From the NCBI GenBank assembly GCA_029204225.1, contig CM055096.1, positions 72,173,349-72,237,348 on the forward strand: a DNA stretch of 64,000 bases. Direction: 5' to 3'. Below are positions 23,860-36,299 of the stretch, one piece after another. The DNA comes from Diphasiastrum complanatum. Its lineage: Eukaryota; Streptophyta; Lycopodiopsida; Lycopodiales; Lycopodiaceae. Numbering within the stretch: position 1 is the stretch's first letter; every line of letters starts with the position of its first letter. The notes under the pieces are model-generated. The model made no database searches. It was not told the DNA's origin and saw nothing but the letters and a program-made list of their open reading frames with translations. Made by a program: the position numbers and the translations under genes.

Positions 23860-24830
23860 TAAAGTTTAAATGTTCGGTAGTGGTATAATTGACTTCAGTA
23901 GATATCAATTGTCTACTAAGAAAACGGATTGGGTAATCATTTTTGAATTCTCCCGGTTGGGTGAGCACTGCTCCAATGGCATACTTGGATGCATCGGTAT
24001 GCACATGGAATTCTTTAGTATAATCAGGAGCCCAGAGGATAGGTGCATTGGTAAGGGCTTCTTTGAGTTGATTAAATACAACGCGTTCTTCATCCGTCCA
24101 TTTGGGAACTACAACTACTTTGTAGATTAAGCGTGCTTTGTTAGCAAAATAAAAAATAAAGCACCGATAGTAGTTGGCGTGGCCAAGGAAAGAGTAAACC
24201 TCCATGTAATTGAGGATCTGAAAATCAGAAATGTCCAAATATTCTGGGCAATTCTGAATTCGTAAGACATTCTTGTCATCGACGAATAAATCTTCTGGTT
24301 CATTAGTAGATAGCCATGCAACATTTAGTAACTCATCATTGTGTGGAAGGATATCAATAAAATTGATATTGATGATAGGTTTATCAAGATCAGGTAATTG
24401 GTCGTGATCGATCGGGAGTGGAGAGGTACAATTATCCTGATGCTGAACACAATAATCGGCATTCACACAATCAATGGTAGCTAGACTGTGACTCTAGTTT
24501 ATGATATTAGTAGATTTAACATAATGACATTTTTCGTGGCTGGACTGGTATGGTTCAAACACTGAGTTGGTGGTCGAGGACCCTTCATCATGGATGTGTG
24601 CAGGTTTGAGTTTTCCCGTTGAATCAATGGTGACAGAACTGTCACGATTTCGAAAAGTGACTCGGCCTTTGCTCCAGACATGAACGACTTGTGCATTGGT
24701 GAGCCACGGACGACCAAGTAGTAATTCTTATGAATAGGCATTATTGGGAATATCAAGTACCACTAGATCGACAGAAAACTTAAGACCTCCTAGTTTGATC
24801 AGCACTTGTGGAAGGAAAAGAGGGGTACCT
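23860..24830 (-). pseudogene. Ty3/gypsy protease + RNase H remnant, internally deleted (copy 2)
   Basis: Read on - from 24830: the second half of a retropepsin domain, with the same wording as copy 1 but frameshifted and with a stop near 24730; then the acidic linker (PDLDKPIININFIDI) at about 24390. The text then jumps to the end of RT (YSFLGHANYYRCFI) and an RNase H domain. That domain reads APILWAPDYTKEFHVHTDAS, AIGAVLTQPGEF and FLSRQLISTEVNYTTTEHLN, with a first catalytic Asp in HTDAS. The catalytic RT core is therefore deleted while the flanks stay in one open frame from 24466 to about 23830. The last residues run into unrelated sequence. Confidence 0.88.
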
Positions 24831-24923
24831 TCAATGAGCAGTTTTTAAAAATTCTAATAAAAGGATTGGGGAGGGGGGAAATGTCATCATGTAATTGGTT
24901 TAGCGACAAGTTTCAATAATATG

Positions 24924-25024
<101 letters not shown>

Positions 25025-25550
25025 GGCTACTATTGTTTGTTTGATTGCAGGATAAATGAACGAACGAACACACACACACACACATATACACAAATACATT
25101 TTTTTACTATGACATCAATACTAATACTGAATTGTACTTGTCACAATTACAAAAAGAAGGAGACGCTGATGATCGTGGACGACTATAAAAGCATTGGAAT
25201 TGCTAGAACATATATAGAAACTTTATATTCCTATGTTGTTAGAGATGCTGCTCACTTATGAGCATGTTGTTATTAAATTTATTGTGGTTTGTTGATCTAT
25301 AAGTGACTTTCTGAAGACAACACTTTTTTGAGGATCGAGTTCCCGAAGTAAGACAACGTTAGTGAACATTACTTGACATGATTTAAGTTACGTATTTATG
25401 AAGAACTTTAAGTGACTATTTAAAGACAATACTTTGATGGGTTTTAAAATTCCCAAGGCAAGATCTTGATTTTGAACTTTAGTTAATTTTCATTTTTTTT
25501 AAATGTTCCTTTGACGAGTTTTAATGTTCGTTGTCTAGTTTTCTTGGGTT

Positions 25551-25674
<124 letters not shown>

Positions 25675-25835
25675 GGATTATTCTCCTTCTTATGTTTTAA
25701 TCCTCATCCATTGTTTATCCAGTTTTGCGGATTTTCCCGTGTCTTTACCCGTTATGTAGATTTACAAGTGTTTTTACACAGTCTGCAGAAATACACAGAG
25801 TTTGACAACCTCAGAATCTAGCAAATAGGTTATTC

Positions 25836-26132
25836 CATCTGGAGCAACTCTGTGAAACACGACGGATCAGCAACCATGCTCAACAAGTCCACAAACGACG
25901 ACAAAAAGCATGGCGAGATTTCCAAGTTGGCGATAAGGTCCTGCTATACCAGGCCAAAGCCTTCAAAGACAAACTGAAATTTTCAAGCCAAGGACCTTAC
26001 GTAATAAAAAAAATCTTTGCCTCTGGATATGTCCAACTCCACACCCTTCAAAGTGATATCCTCGACACTATAGTCAATGGGAGTCGACTGAGAAAGTACA
26101 ACGAACCCTACTTTTATCTTGATATGTATTAG
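25836..26132 (+). pseudogene. C-terminal end of a Ty3/gypsy integrase, 5'-truncated
   Basis: Ninety-eight uninterrupted codons ending in TAG at 26130-26132. They match the gypsy integrase tail: HLEQLCETRRISNHAQQVHK, then WRDFQVGDKVLLYQAKAF, LKFSSQGPYVIKKIFASGY and a terminal VNGSRLRKYNEP. This is the DNA-binding GPY/F-type module that follows the catalytic core. The core, RT, protease and gag are missing; the upstream DNA is microsatellite. No chromodomain follows. Its frame is intact, unlike most elements in the window, and it is followed by the accessory ORF and LTR start that probably belong to the same element. Confidence 0.87.
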
Positions 26133-26878
26133 TTGCTTCTTTTCTACTTTTTTTTCTCTTCTCTCTTTTTATTGTTTGCATGCCATTTCGACCACATTTT
26201 TGTTGTGATTTCTTGTTCCACCCATCAAGATACTATCAGATCAGGTATACCAACAGTCTTCTTTGAGAAAACCACAAAAGTCATTAGTTTTAGACAAAAA
26301 AATTTCACGGCATTTCAGATAGAATTCGCTTGACCCTTTTTTCACAGAGCACGATTCATTTTTGACCTCCGCAAATTCTATTTCAGATAAAAAAATGTCT
26401 AAAACTAGACAAAAGGTAGTTTTCTTCACCAGATATCCATTCTCAGAATTTGCAGACAATTCGCTGGAGCTCAAATTGATTCTTACGATTTCCCTACTAT
26501 TTCCGCGAATTCTGATCAGATACATTTTTGCACTATCAGACGTTTTTTTCTCTTTTGGCAATAAAAAAACCACCTACAGGAATTCGCGGGCCCTCAGAAA
26601 GTTGCCTCAAAATTCGCGACCATCATTACCAAATTGTGGAGGCTAAGGACGATTTCTGGGTGAAATTGCAAATTCCTGCCAAAAAAAGTCTGTATATAGA
26701 CCTCCACCTTCTCTCCACGAGTTCATTTTAGATTGCTGCTCTCAAGCATGCCAAATTTTTTTCAAAATTTTCAAAATTCTCAGAACAATCTAAAATCACT
26801 GTTATCATTTCTTCTCGCGATTCCTCGCTGAGCTTGCATCGCCGTAAACCTCCTCGTCCTTATTCAGGGGATATAGTC
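26133..26878. other. Spacer between gypsy pol and accessory ORF
   Basis: About 750 bp with no supported frame. It contains recurrent phrases such as CAGACAATTCGC, AATTTGCAGA and TTTAGACAAAAAA. In comparable retroelements such a spacer holds a splice acceptor for a 3' ORF; I see several polypyrimidine-AG candidates but cannot choose one. Confidence 0.5.
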
Positions 26879-29852
26879 ATGATCTATCTTAAGAATTACG
26901 CCGAGTAGCTCACATTGGCCAAGGATATCCTCATGAACCTTGGATTTGATCTGACACTTTTTCGAGACCAGCAGAGCGAGAGCCTCATCCGAGCAGCCTA
27001 CTCGACCTATTCGGATGAGTTCCAAACTTGCCGGATTACATCCAAGAGTGGCAGCTATACTATTATCAACATCTCTCCTAGGGATCTTCAGAGCGTCAGC
27101 TTTCCTAATCTCGGAGAGACAATCCATGGAAAGGGCACCAGCTATGATGCCAAGTACTTTACCAAGTTTCTGACCGACGATGGCAAAACCATTGCCCAAA
27201 CCAACGACGGAATCGCTATCCGCCTCATCACGGATCCCCATCTACGGGTCGCCTCAGAGATCCTCGTCACCATGGTCGCAGTACATACCACCAAGATGGA
27301 TCGCATCCCACCGAGCGATCTCTTCTCTCTGACCCTCACCATGGATGACCCCACTCAAAATTATAAGTGGGCTGAGAAGGTAGCAGAGAAGCTGTGCGGA
27401 GCTCTGAAAGCCCGCAAATCCACTACCAAATGTGGGTATCTCCTCCACATGTTGGTCACCAAGCAATTGGGGTCTAAGGCGGCTGTTGCCATCAAGGAGC
27501 TGGATGCTGTTTATCCAAGCACAAAAAAGCGAGCCACCTCCCAGCCGACAGCAGAACCAGTCTCACCAGCCTCACCTACTAAGAAGCGGAAAGGGAAGGC
27601 GGTCAGCACAGAAGCAGATATCCCACATGACATTCTATCCAGCGACATCGGGGTAGAATATGCTGAATCCGGAGGGAGCCTTAAACCATCTCAGGTCCCA
27701 AAGGAAGTCCTAAAGCAGCAGGCGACCTTACTTCACCAGGCCCAACAACGCCGACAAGCAGTAGCAGCAGCAACAGGCAGCTCTAGAACGGCAAGCACTT
27801 TCGGCTCTGATCCTATGGGCGTGATTCCGTCCACATAGGCAATCTCCTCGCCATCACTTGCTCTCACACTCCCACCACCACCCCCACCGTTTACTGCCAC
27901 CTCCACACCCTCACTAACTCTCAACACGGGCTTCCATTCCACACTTCCACAAAATCCCTCTCCTGTACAAATCCCCACCCTACTTGACTCCACAATCAAC
28001 GTAGATGATTCTGCATTACAATCACTAACTGCCTTACTATCACCCACTGTCACCACTAACCCAATCCCACACTCTCCGTCACATAGTACCTCCCCATCCC
28101 TCAATCCACAATCACCTCCACCTGCCTTTCATACACCTCCGTCTAGCCTTGTTCTTGATTTTCTACCATTTAAAACCATGTCGTATCCTAACTACACACG
28201 CACCCTCCCTGACATTGGTCCTTGGGAGCAGTTACCCCTCACGGCCCAAAAAGCGGTATGGTTGGTGAATGAGCTCCAATACAATCTATTCGGCACCCTA
28301 GGGGGACAGTATATTATGCGGCAATTTGACGATGGTGCTATGGTGAACCTTCAGAAAGAAAAAGCAAGGCTGGAGGAGGAAAACAAACAACAACAGCTAC
28401 AGATCCATAACCTCACGAATTACAATCAACAACAGCAGCAGATGCTACTCCGTCTCCAGAACCAGCTCCAACTGAAGGCATCCAACATGCAGCAAACCAT
28501 CGATACCCTCAAAGCCGAGAAGGATGAGGCTGTAGCAGATTCACAAGCAGCACATTCCGCTATGAAGGAACAGTTGGAAATGGTGGACTTCAACGACTTC
28601 GCACCACCAGCTATTCCTGAGGGAATTGCCATTCCAATGGTGGCCTATCAAACGCTGGCCCAAAAGCTGAAAGCCATGACGGAGCAACACTCAAAATTAC
28701 AACAATCATACATTGCTTCCGTCGAGGCCCTAAACCAACACATAGCCACCCTGGAAGAACGCTTAAAGGCTGCTGCCCAGTCAACACCGTCGGTTCATGC
28801 AGAGCACGCCCAATTCCATGATTCGAGGCACCACTTTGATGGACCAGATGGTGGAGATGGAGCAGGATTTCAACAGCCTCCTCCTGCCACTCAAGGCTCC
28901 GCATTTCAAGGCCAACCCCTGGGGCAAGGAGCTCAAACACCAACCAATCCATCGGGATCTAGGGGTACCAGCTCCCAACATTTTCCTTTCCCTTCCACTG
29001 CTTCTAACCCCCTCGACACCACTAACCCAACCTTCATTCCACGACAATTTTCTTCTGAGTCACAAAGAATGAACCAAGCAAGGAGTTGCACACCTCTCAG
29101 GAGTTTGCAAAGAAGTATCCAACAACGAAAGAGCGAGGTGGCTACATATTGCAGATTTGGACCAGTGTCAGACACATAAAGCAACAGTCAAACTTCTGGA
29201 TCCACAATCTCTCTGGTGTCATCAGCTCTTCCTGCAAAGTAAGACCTTAATGGCACGGTATCTCGAAGCTCCCTCCTACATGCGCACCAATCCTTATTAC
29301 TGTCCAGTAGCAAGGCGAGAACCGTTTTCTGCCACCAAGGTCAAGAACATAATCTTTTGGCCTAAGCTCACAGGTGTGGATATCAGCAACTTAGCCGAAG
29401 ACATGGTCATCAACTGCCGAGTATTCTACCAGAAGCACCATGGCAATCCTGATCGCGACGTCAGATACTTTGCGGATAATTGCGACCTAGTGGCATTTCT
29501 GGCAGAACTCAGAGGTTTTTGGGATCGAGGGTTACCCCCAATCGCCCTTGACATCAATAAACCCTTGCGGACGCAAGACGACCATATCAACGTTGCAAGG
29601 CTCTATTATCGCGCTGCACTCACTTCCGCCCTACACGTTCATATGGTAGAGCTATGGAAAACCCATAACTTTCTCCAGGGTATGCTCCATTACTACAAAC
29701 CCATGCTCTTCCTCAACAAATTACGGTGGCAAATGATGGAGGGCATCGGCATGACAATCTACCACTCCCGACAGCAACAGTCTCGCCTCCAAGAAGCACA
29801 AAAGATCCAGGACGAAAAGGCGTCGATTGGTGTGGGACCACCAATCCAATAA
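26879..29852 (+). pseudogene. Large 3' accessory ORF of a gypsy element, unknown family
   Basis: The frame opens with ATG at 26879 and runs to about 29050 with only two stops, TAG at 26906 and 27836. It then shifts frame near 29050-29070 and again near 29180-29240, and ends with TAA at 29850. Undisturbed it would be about 990 residues. Order: a globular N-terminal part (DILMNLGFDLTLFRDQQSES); a basic NLS-like SPTKKRKGKAVS near 27580; a Pro/Ser/Thr-rich linker (27840-28160); a conserved-looking segment (PWEQLPLTAQKAVWLVNELQ); Gln-rich coiled coils (NLQKEKARLEEENKQQQ and LKAEKDEAVADS); then a C-terminal domain (NIIFWPKLTGVDISNLAEDM). I recognise no enzyme motif. The stop codon abuts a polypurine tract and LTR start, which ties it to the integrase fragment upstream. 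Athila and Tat/Ogre elements are known to carry ORFs here; kinship is unproven. Confidence 0.72.
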
Positions 29853-29861
29853 GGAGGGGGA
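29851..29861 (+). other. Polypurine tract
   Basis: AAGGAGGGGGA overlaps the stop codon of the accessory ORF and lies 3 bp before a TGTTAGC LTR-type start. This is the expected plus-strand priming site of an LTR retrotransposon. Confidence 0.72.
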
Positions 29862-29864
29862 TAA

Positions 29865-30070
29865 TGTTAGCAACTGTGCTAACACAGTGAATAGTCTAAA
29901 TATTAGACCTGAGATATGGGGGGAATGGCCAGTTGTAAGACCTTATGCCAATGAAACTTATTCTCCACAACCATTACATATGATAGGACTTTATGAAGGT
30001 CCATTACATATGATAGGACTTTACGAAGCGGTAAGAGAACCCAGGAACCAATCCATGCCATAAGAATTGA
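29865..30070 (+). repeat. Start of a gypsy 3' LTR, end not defined
   Basis: TGTTAGCAACTGTGCTAACA begins right after the polypurine tract. Inside lies a 30-bp tandem duplication (29971-30000 and 30001-30030, CCATTACATATGATAGG...). The right end is not visible, and the next feature is a copia fragment on -. Confidence 0.55.
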
Positions 30071-30356
30071 TGTAGCTAGTTTTGCAAAGGTGAAATTGAA
30101 GGCGATAATACAATATTTATCAATATCATTCACTTGCAATCACAAAGCACAATAAACACTCACACAGGAACATAACTTAAACCTTGAAAGAGCGTAAACC
30201 ATTATCACAATAAAAGTGAAAATACAAAAGAGATTTAGTGAAAAAGCCTAGAAGCTTTGAAGGCAACATCTAAGCAACATCTACCCTACTCACGTGGGCC
30301 ACTTTGGCTCAACATCATCTAGATGAACTAGGATAAATAATAATAAAATAAAATAC

Positions 30357-30900
30357 AATCTACGATGTAGGCATTACTGCCCCCTACTAACGCCCCCTTA
30401 ATGACTAGTTGGTTGGGCTTGATGCCAAACATAGATAAAAAAAAACATTCAAAATTATCTCTATTGAGACCCTTGGTAAGAAAATTAACTACTTGCTTGC
30501 TCGTGGGACAATACAAACCTCCACTTCCCTTTTCTACATCTTGTCTCTACTATAGTGAGCCTCAATGTGTTTGGTATGAGAGTGAAAGATGATATTCTTA
30601 GCAATCTAGATGCAACTCTTCTTGTCATGATAAATGGAAGTTGTTGTTCTTTGCATTCTTAAAATTTTGCTAGTGATATTTGAAGTTAGACACATTCACA
30701 AGATGCCTTTGTTACTACTCTATATTCTACCTCGGTTGAAGATAACACAACCACATGTTGCGTTTAAATTGCCCATGATATTGTTGCAAGGCCGAGATAG
30801 AAAACATTGCTAACAACAAATTTTTATGTTTCTACATCACCAACCACTAGTCAGCATCACAAAACATTATGGGAAATTTGGGCTCAAAATGGACCCTTTT
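30357..30900 (-). pseudogene. Ty1/copia RNase H remnant
   Basis: Read on -, pieces in different frames give the RNase H series: an FCDAD motif near 30870, ATISWA, VVLSSTEVEYRVVTKASCE near 30730, then KQVVNFLTKGLNRDNFECFF and a terminal GALVGGSNAY near 30380. Three or more frameshifts and stops interrupt it. RT does not precede it. The final Gly-rich tail after LTKGL is typical of one group of plant copia elements. Confidence 0.8.
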
Positions 30901-31289
30901 AGAAATTTGACTATAGAAAGAGGTTACATAGAGGGAGAATGAAAACTGGTAGCGTTTGGTTGCGATTTTTCGAGTTTCTAGTATTGCCCGCATTCTAACT
31001 AGTATGGTTAGCTTCAAACATTAATTGTTATAACTTAAGCCTAAATTTCTTTGCATGCTCTACAAGTTGAAATCTTGTTATGCTCATTGCAAAATATGTA
31101 GTAGGAGCATATGGGCATTTTTTAAATCTTTGTATGCTCATAATAAAATATGAGGTGAAAGAATTATGAGCTCAACATAGCCAATACAAAGATAAGGTAC
31201 GATTGATCAATCTTTTGACATATTGTAGTTTTCAACAATGGAAAAGTTCCATTTGCATGTTGCACTCCCTATGGAATGTACTCCATTTT

Positions 31290-33160
31290 ACACTAATTTA
31301 AGATTTGAGACAAAATAACCATAAGCATGTAGATTTCTGGGTAGACGGATCAATTTATTCTGGAGATCTTTATGTCCAGATTTTAAGTCTATCAGTCATC
31401 TCCTCATATTTGTATGTGAAGGAAATAGCGGATTACTTGGATATTGTCAAAGGTTCTGAGATTTTGGCATGCGTGAAGCACAATTATTGTATTCTAATCA
31501 ACAATTATAGTGTGCTAATCAACAATTACAATGTGCTTGTCAACAATTGCAGCATTATGTGCAATAGACTAGAAATGAAAACTTCGCACTCAAACACTCT
31601 ATATCAGAGTTGAATACTATAATCACTAGTCTTCAGAGCTCAAACCAAAATATGTTAGAATCATTGGAGAAGTTGCAATTCAAAAGTTTGAATCGATTGT
31701 TGACGTGTAAGTTATAAAAAATGCAATAATAAAAAGAAAAAAACGGTACCAAAGAAAAATATTGGTGACTTATCCTGAAATAGCATCAATTTGTAGGAAA
31801 AAATTCGAGCATTCAAGTATGATTGTCATTATGTTAGATTCCAAATCCTTATTTGATTCGAACTTGTTTATTTTTTTGTCTAGTTATGTATATTTTTAAT
31901 TTGATTATGATTAAACATTATTTGATATGTGTGTTGCATATCATGTTTGGTAGCAATGGACTATTTTAAAAATCATTCATGTATTAAGTTATGTTCTCCC
32001 AAAAAAATTTGCAACGACATTGATAAAAAAATGATTGATTTGAAAAAGTATAAAATGAAATTGTTGGGATGGTTTTGTGTAAGGTGCAAACTTATTTGGA
32101 TGCAAATTTGATACAACATGCATGTGATCATGTTGGAGTTAGTAGCAATGCTTATTCCACATATTTTAGAATTGTACAAGAAGCATTTTCTCAAGTGAAG
32201 ATTAAGAAAGTTATCTTCCTCGTCCATATTGAGTAAGATTAGCAAGAAATTATGCTAATGACGGAATGTTCAAAGTGGTTGGCGGACCATTTCATATAAT
32301 TGATTTATATAAATATGAAAGTGGGGAGTTTAATTACAACAATTGCAATAATAGTTTTCTATTGAAAATGTTTTAAATCACATTATTCGATTATATAAAA
32401 TAAATGAACATCAAACAAATGGAAAATTGATTATTGTCATGAAACTACACGAATCTAAAATTATCAAAGGCCAAATTTGGAATGAGTGAGTATCACTTTG
32501 ATGTACAAAGTATCAGACACTGATGATCGCACATTTAGCGTTCAATCAGAAAATCACATATGGTGGATAGCAGCATTCCAGGTACTTTTTTATGGTATGT
32601 TTTTTATTACAATTTTTTTTCTCAGTAAATGATTTGCATAAGTGATTAACAAAGCATGCATTACTTACTTTTCTATAGGTTTTGAAAGAAAATCATGGAG
32701 TTCTTTCATGGATATATTCACGTATAAATAATGGCAACATCATAAAAGAACATTTAGAGGGTCAAAAACTTACAGTGGAAAATCATGAAAGTTTTCAAAT
32801 TCAATGGCACTTTGCAAGTAGTTTGAAAATGTTGAAATGTATGTATAATGTCTTTCATGGAACAATATCAAAGCATCCATGTCTTCACTGCATGAAGGAT
32901 TGCTACGATATGAATGTGGGACGAATAAACAATGGTCCAACAAGAGAACAGGAAGATTCAAATATGAAAAGTGTTTTGCTGATTCTCTTAAAATATGTAC
33001 ATACACATATGCACATTGCATGCTAATTTTTTTTTTTATTGAAAAGCTTCTTTTTCTTTATGTTCTATTTGCTTGGAATATGAAACCGAAGTCTTTGGCC
33101 AAATTAGCCATCAAGAGGTTGGAAGAAATTCTTGCAAAAGTAGGACTGGTCGAATAATTC
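31290..33160 (+). pseudogene. Unrecognised coding-like region with an apparent intron
   Basis: I do not recognise the family. An open frame at 31305-31613 contains three 21-bp repeats encoding the LINNYSV unit (31494-31556). Around 32520-32581 the frame reads SENHIWWIAAFQ and stops at a GT (32582). After a 97-bp A/T-rich interval ending TATAG (32678) it resumes VLKENHGVLSWIYSRINNG and continues to WHFASSLKMLKCMYNVFHG and KHPCLHCMKD. The last part, with its CLHC pair and WHxxxxxKxL phrase, resembles putative transposase-type proteins, but I cannot name one. Stops and frame changes surround it, and codons are strongly A/T-biased. It could be a DNA transposon remnant or a decayed host gene. Confidence 0.4.
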
Positions 33161-33830
33161 TTCATCCAATGTATGGAAGACATTTTGTATACATCTACAA
33201 AAGAAGACACTATTAGAAACAATAATTCATTGTCAAGAAATTACTAAAATATATTGTCACTCGTCTTATTCTTCATTCAAGCATGCGAGAGCACAATAAG
33301 AAGAATAAGGTAGAACATTGTAGAATCAAGCATGCAATAACTTTCAAGTCTCCTACTCACATATGTGATTATTATAATATGCATGTTCACAATCGGGCAT
33401 ATAATTGTCAAATAAATTGGTTTGCTTTTTTTTCTTCTATGCAAGCCACTTTTTGGCTGATCGACAAATGTTGTTTGTTGTTTTCCATGCACGCATAATC
33501 ACTTACATGTGAGGTACTTGGGCCTTTAACCAAAGTCCAAACTTTAAAAGTCGAGGCCACCATCACGTTTTACCTTTAATTTGGAATTTTTTTCCAAACT
33601 CTAGTGACCATCAAAATACCAATGAGAAAAAAACTTAGTGAAAACGATGCCACTAATCATTTGATAGCCAATAGAACAATAAGATTGTCTGATAGAAACT
33701 ATGATTCACTAGTGCTTACAAACAAAAGCATTCATATGTGAAAAACAAAATGATTTTTGAGCAAACATAGTGCATTCACCCCACAAACAACGAGCATACA
33801 ATATAGCATGAGGCCTTTCAGACCATTACG
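33161..33830. other. Intergenic, nothing recognised
   Basis: A/T-rich. Short frames on both strands near 33277-33498 mirror each other and carry no recognised motif. Confidence 0.45.
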
Positions 33831-35063
33831 ATGTTGATTGTTGTCCGTGAAACTGAAAAACAGGGCACCGTTTTGACAATACAGACAACAAAAAATAGAC
33901 GAAAAACAATAGTTTCAAGGGGGGGCTCAGCTTCAAATGGCAACCAAGCCTCGAGTAGCGTGAACAAATTCCCAACAAAAACAGGGTTTGGCAACCAAGG
34001 CAACAATGGAGGGAACACGTTCCAGAGAAGAAACAATGTTGGACCTTCAGCTAGTCACAGCATCAGCTCACCAACAGTGGGCAGTTCCATGCGTTGCTTC
34101 AACTGTCATCAGCAAGGTCACTCTTGGAGGTCATGCCCCAAACCATTGAATAAGCAAATCATGGCTGCCATTGAAGGATTTGATAGGATGGAGAGAGAGG
34201 CATTTGATCAAGAAGATGGTGAACAAGATGACGAAGAGGACCCAGAAATGGATTTGGCGGAGTCTGACCTGAATGCCTTACAACAGATAGGGGCACTTGC
34301 GGTGTATCGTGAACATCTTATGGTGCAAGTTATTGTAACTGAAAGGCTGTATTCAAGGCAGAATCATTTACTTCATGGTAGACCTGGGGGCGTCACATAA
34401 CTACTTGTCAGAAAAACTGACAGGGGAATTGGACATCCAATGTGAAGAAAATGTGACTCCTATTTGTGTGGAGACCGCAAAAGGTACAATGACCACTTGT
34501 AGATTGGCAGCCAACTTACCAATCTCTCTGGGAACCTGGAAGAATCGACTAACGTTCACAATCTTGAAGATGGATGCCTTCGACGCTATTTTGGGATTAA
34601 GCTGGTTTAACGAACATGTGGTGGCCTTCTTGGCAAAAGGGGTTAACCTTGTGTTATTATATAATGGTAGGAGACCTTGTGTCATCAGAGCTGTGCCAGG
34701 GGACCAACTAGAAAAGAACGACACAAATGAACCTGAGCCAACCATTCCTCCCAATCTCATTCACCTCTTTAACGAAGGACAGCCAACAGTGATAGACCAG
34801 CTGACACGGGAACAAATGGAGCCAACATTGCCTACAGTCTCTACATCAAAGGTGAATTCAAGTGCCGATGCAGAGCTCAAGGAGCTCACCTTGTGTGACC
34901 AAGCGAAAGCTCACTTCTTTAATGAAGGACATCCAACAGTGAAAAACCAGCTGACGTGAGGTCAAATGGAGCCAACATTGCCTGCAGCTTCTACATCAGA
35001 GGTGAATCTAAGTGCCGATGCAGAGCTCAAGGAGCTCAACCTGGGCGACCAAACGAAATATCT
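33831..35063 (+). pseudogene. Ty3/gypsy gag zinc knuckle and protease remnant
   Basis: The first frame (33831-34400) ends a gag: a Gly/Asn/Ser-rich stretch, then the zinc knuckle CFNCHQQGHSWRSC and an acidic segment. A -1-type change near 34375 leads into the retropepsin domain (34375-34959). Its active site reads MVDLGASHNYLS, with Leu where the family has Thr or Ser, so it is probably inactive. The domain closes with FDAILGLSWFNEH. A 154-bp tandem duplication (34756-35063) follows, with a TGA in the second unit. RT, RNase H and integrase are absent; the next element sequence is the polypurine tract and LTR at 35430. Confidence 0.9.
34756..35063 (+). repeat. 154-bp tandem duplication
   Basis: Units of about 154 bp (34756-34909 and 34910-35063) share the NEGQPTV-type start and AACATTGCCT...GTGCCGATGCAGAGCTCAAGG. 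The second unit contains a TGA, so only the first is open. Confidence 0.9.
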
Positions 35064-35440
35064 AGAGTCCTAGGGGACTCATCCAGACGTGCGACGAAAA
35101 TGACATATCTGAGGCTTAAGGGAGCCGTAAGTACCTTTATCTTTCATGTTAATAAAGTAAGCCGCATTTTTCATCGATGAGTGAGCTTCAGTCTAATGTC
35201 TAAGTGCAGCAGCTTTACACAGGTTTTACGTAAGTGAACTAGATCCACATGTTTCCTGTGCTGGGTGCAAAACACAATATCATTACTTCTCTTTACAGTT
35301 GGCTTCCTTTGGCCGGTGAATCAAGCCCGTGCCCTTGTATATGTGACTAAATTTTGGCCGGTGAATTAAGCCCGTGCCATGAGTCTTAGGTTCTAGTTTG
35401 GCCCTGATGAGGACATCAGCTTTCTCAAACGAGGGGAGGA

Positions 35441-36044
35441 TGTTGTAAAGCTGACTCGGGTGCACCCAGCGTGCCCTGTAAGACTCAAAGGGGTGACACT
35501 CTCTAAGGTCCCAGAGCAAGTTAGAACGTCAAGGACTGAGCCTCCGACCTGTGGTGAGCCAGTCAAGTAGTCACAAGTCATGAGCTAGCTCTGGAGCTCG
35601 AGTCATGGCCTAGTCAGGAAAGCAAGTTGATTCAGCCGCCGAGACGGCTCCCGGGACCCATGTCCGGGAGCCAGACTAATTTTGCCAGGCTTGCCAGGCT
35701 TAATCAGCAAAATAAAAACTAAGTCCTAAAAAGCGTGCTTTACCAGAAAGCACTATGTTTCAAACCAGAGGGGGTGCGCCGAATCACAGCAGAACTATAG
35801 GGGGAGTTCGGTAGACAGAAACTTGGGCAGCTCAACCAGCGCCAGGAATCCAGTCGCCAGGTCTCAGCTCCCTCTACCAGCACGAGCCAGGCACAATGCC
35901 CAGCACGTGTTGGTGGCCCCGAGACCGGTCAGTCTATGTATGAATGTAACCTCTTCCAAATCTAATAAAGTTGATCCTTGGGGATGATTACCGCTTCGGT
36001 TTCGCCTCCAGGACTGGTCCAAGTGGAAGGACCCTTACTACAAC
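35441..36044 (+). repeat. 3' LTR of a gypsy element (about 600 bp)
   Basis: A polypurine tract GAGGGGAGGA at 35431-35440 is followed by TGTTGTAAAG, and the block ends near CTTACTACAAC, an imperfect inverted terminus. An AATAAA-type signal (TCTAATAAAG) lies near 35963. A GGCTCCCGGGA...TCCGGGAGCC stem lies at about 35645-35672. It closes the remnant at 33831. The 3' end lacks a clean CA, so it is approximate. Confidence 0.68.
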
Positions 36045-36299
36045 CTTTTTGTGTCGCTAGCGCCTAAGGGTCCTTGTCATCGACATGGGGCTTGCCGCTA
36101 TGCCAATTGCTCAGTTTGGCGACCACTATGCCTTGGGTTTCATGTGTGGCTTGTCTTTGCCTTTGGTTACCTTTTGGGAACGGATTCTGAGTTGGCTTTC
36201 GGGTTGGTTGGGATTCCAGTTTTCTTAAGTCTGAATGGTTAAGCTTGTTACGTTTCTGAGTTGGCTTTTACGTAAGTGCATGATGGATGAATGTTAGAC

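Noticed and set aside
27733-28104. Gly/Val-rich frame opposite the accessory ORF, and other antisense frames at 28426-29184
   Set aside because: They are shadows of the Pro/Thr/Ser-rich and coiled-coil coding on the + strand.
33277-33498. Possible piggyBac-like wording (ICDYYNMHVHN)
   Set aside because: Only a short resemblance, no catalytic residues in order, and mirrored frames on both strands.
35645-35672. GGCTCCCGGGA...TCCGGGAGCC stem as a terminator or RNA gene
   Set aside because: It lies inside an LTR of a plant element, where a GC-rich stem is common; no independent RNA gene signal.
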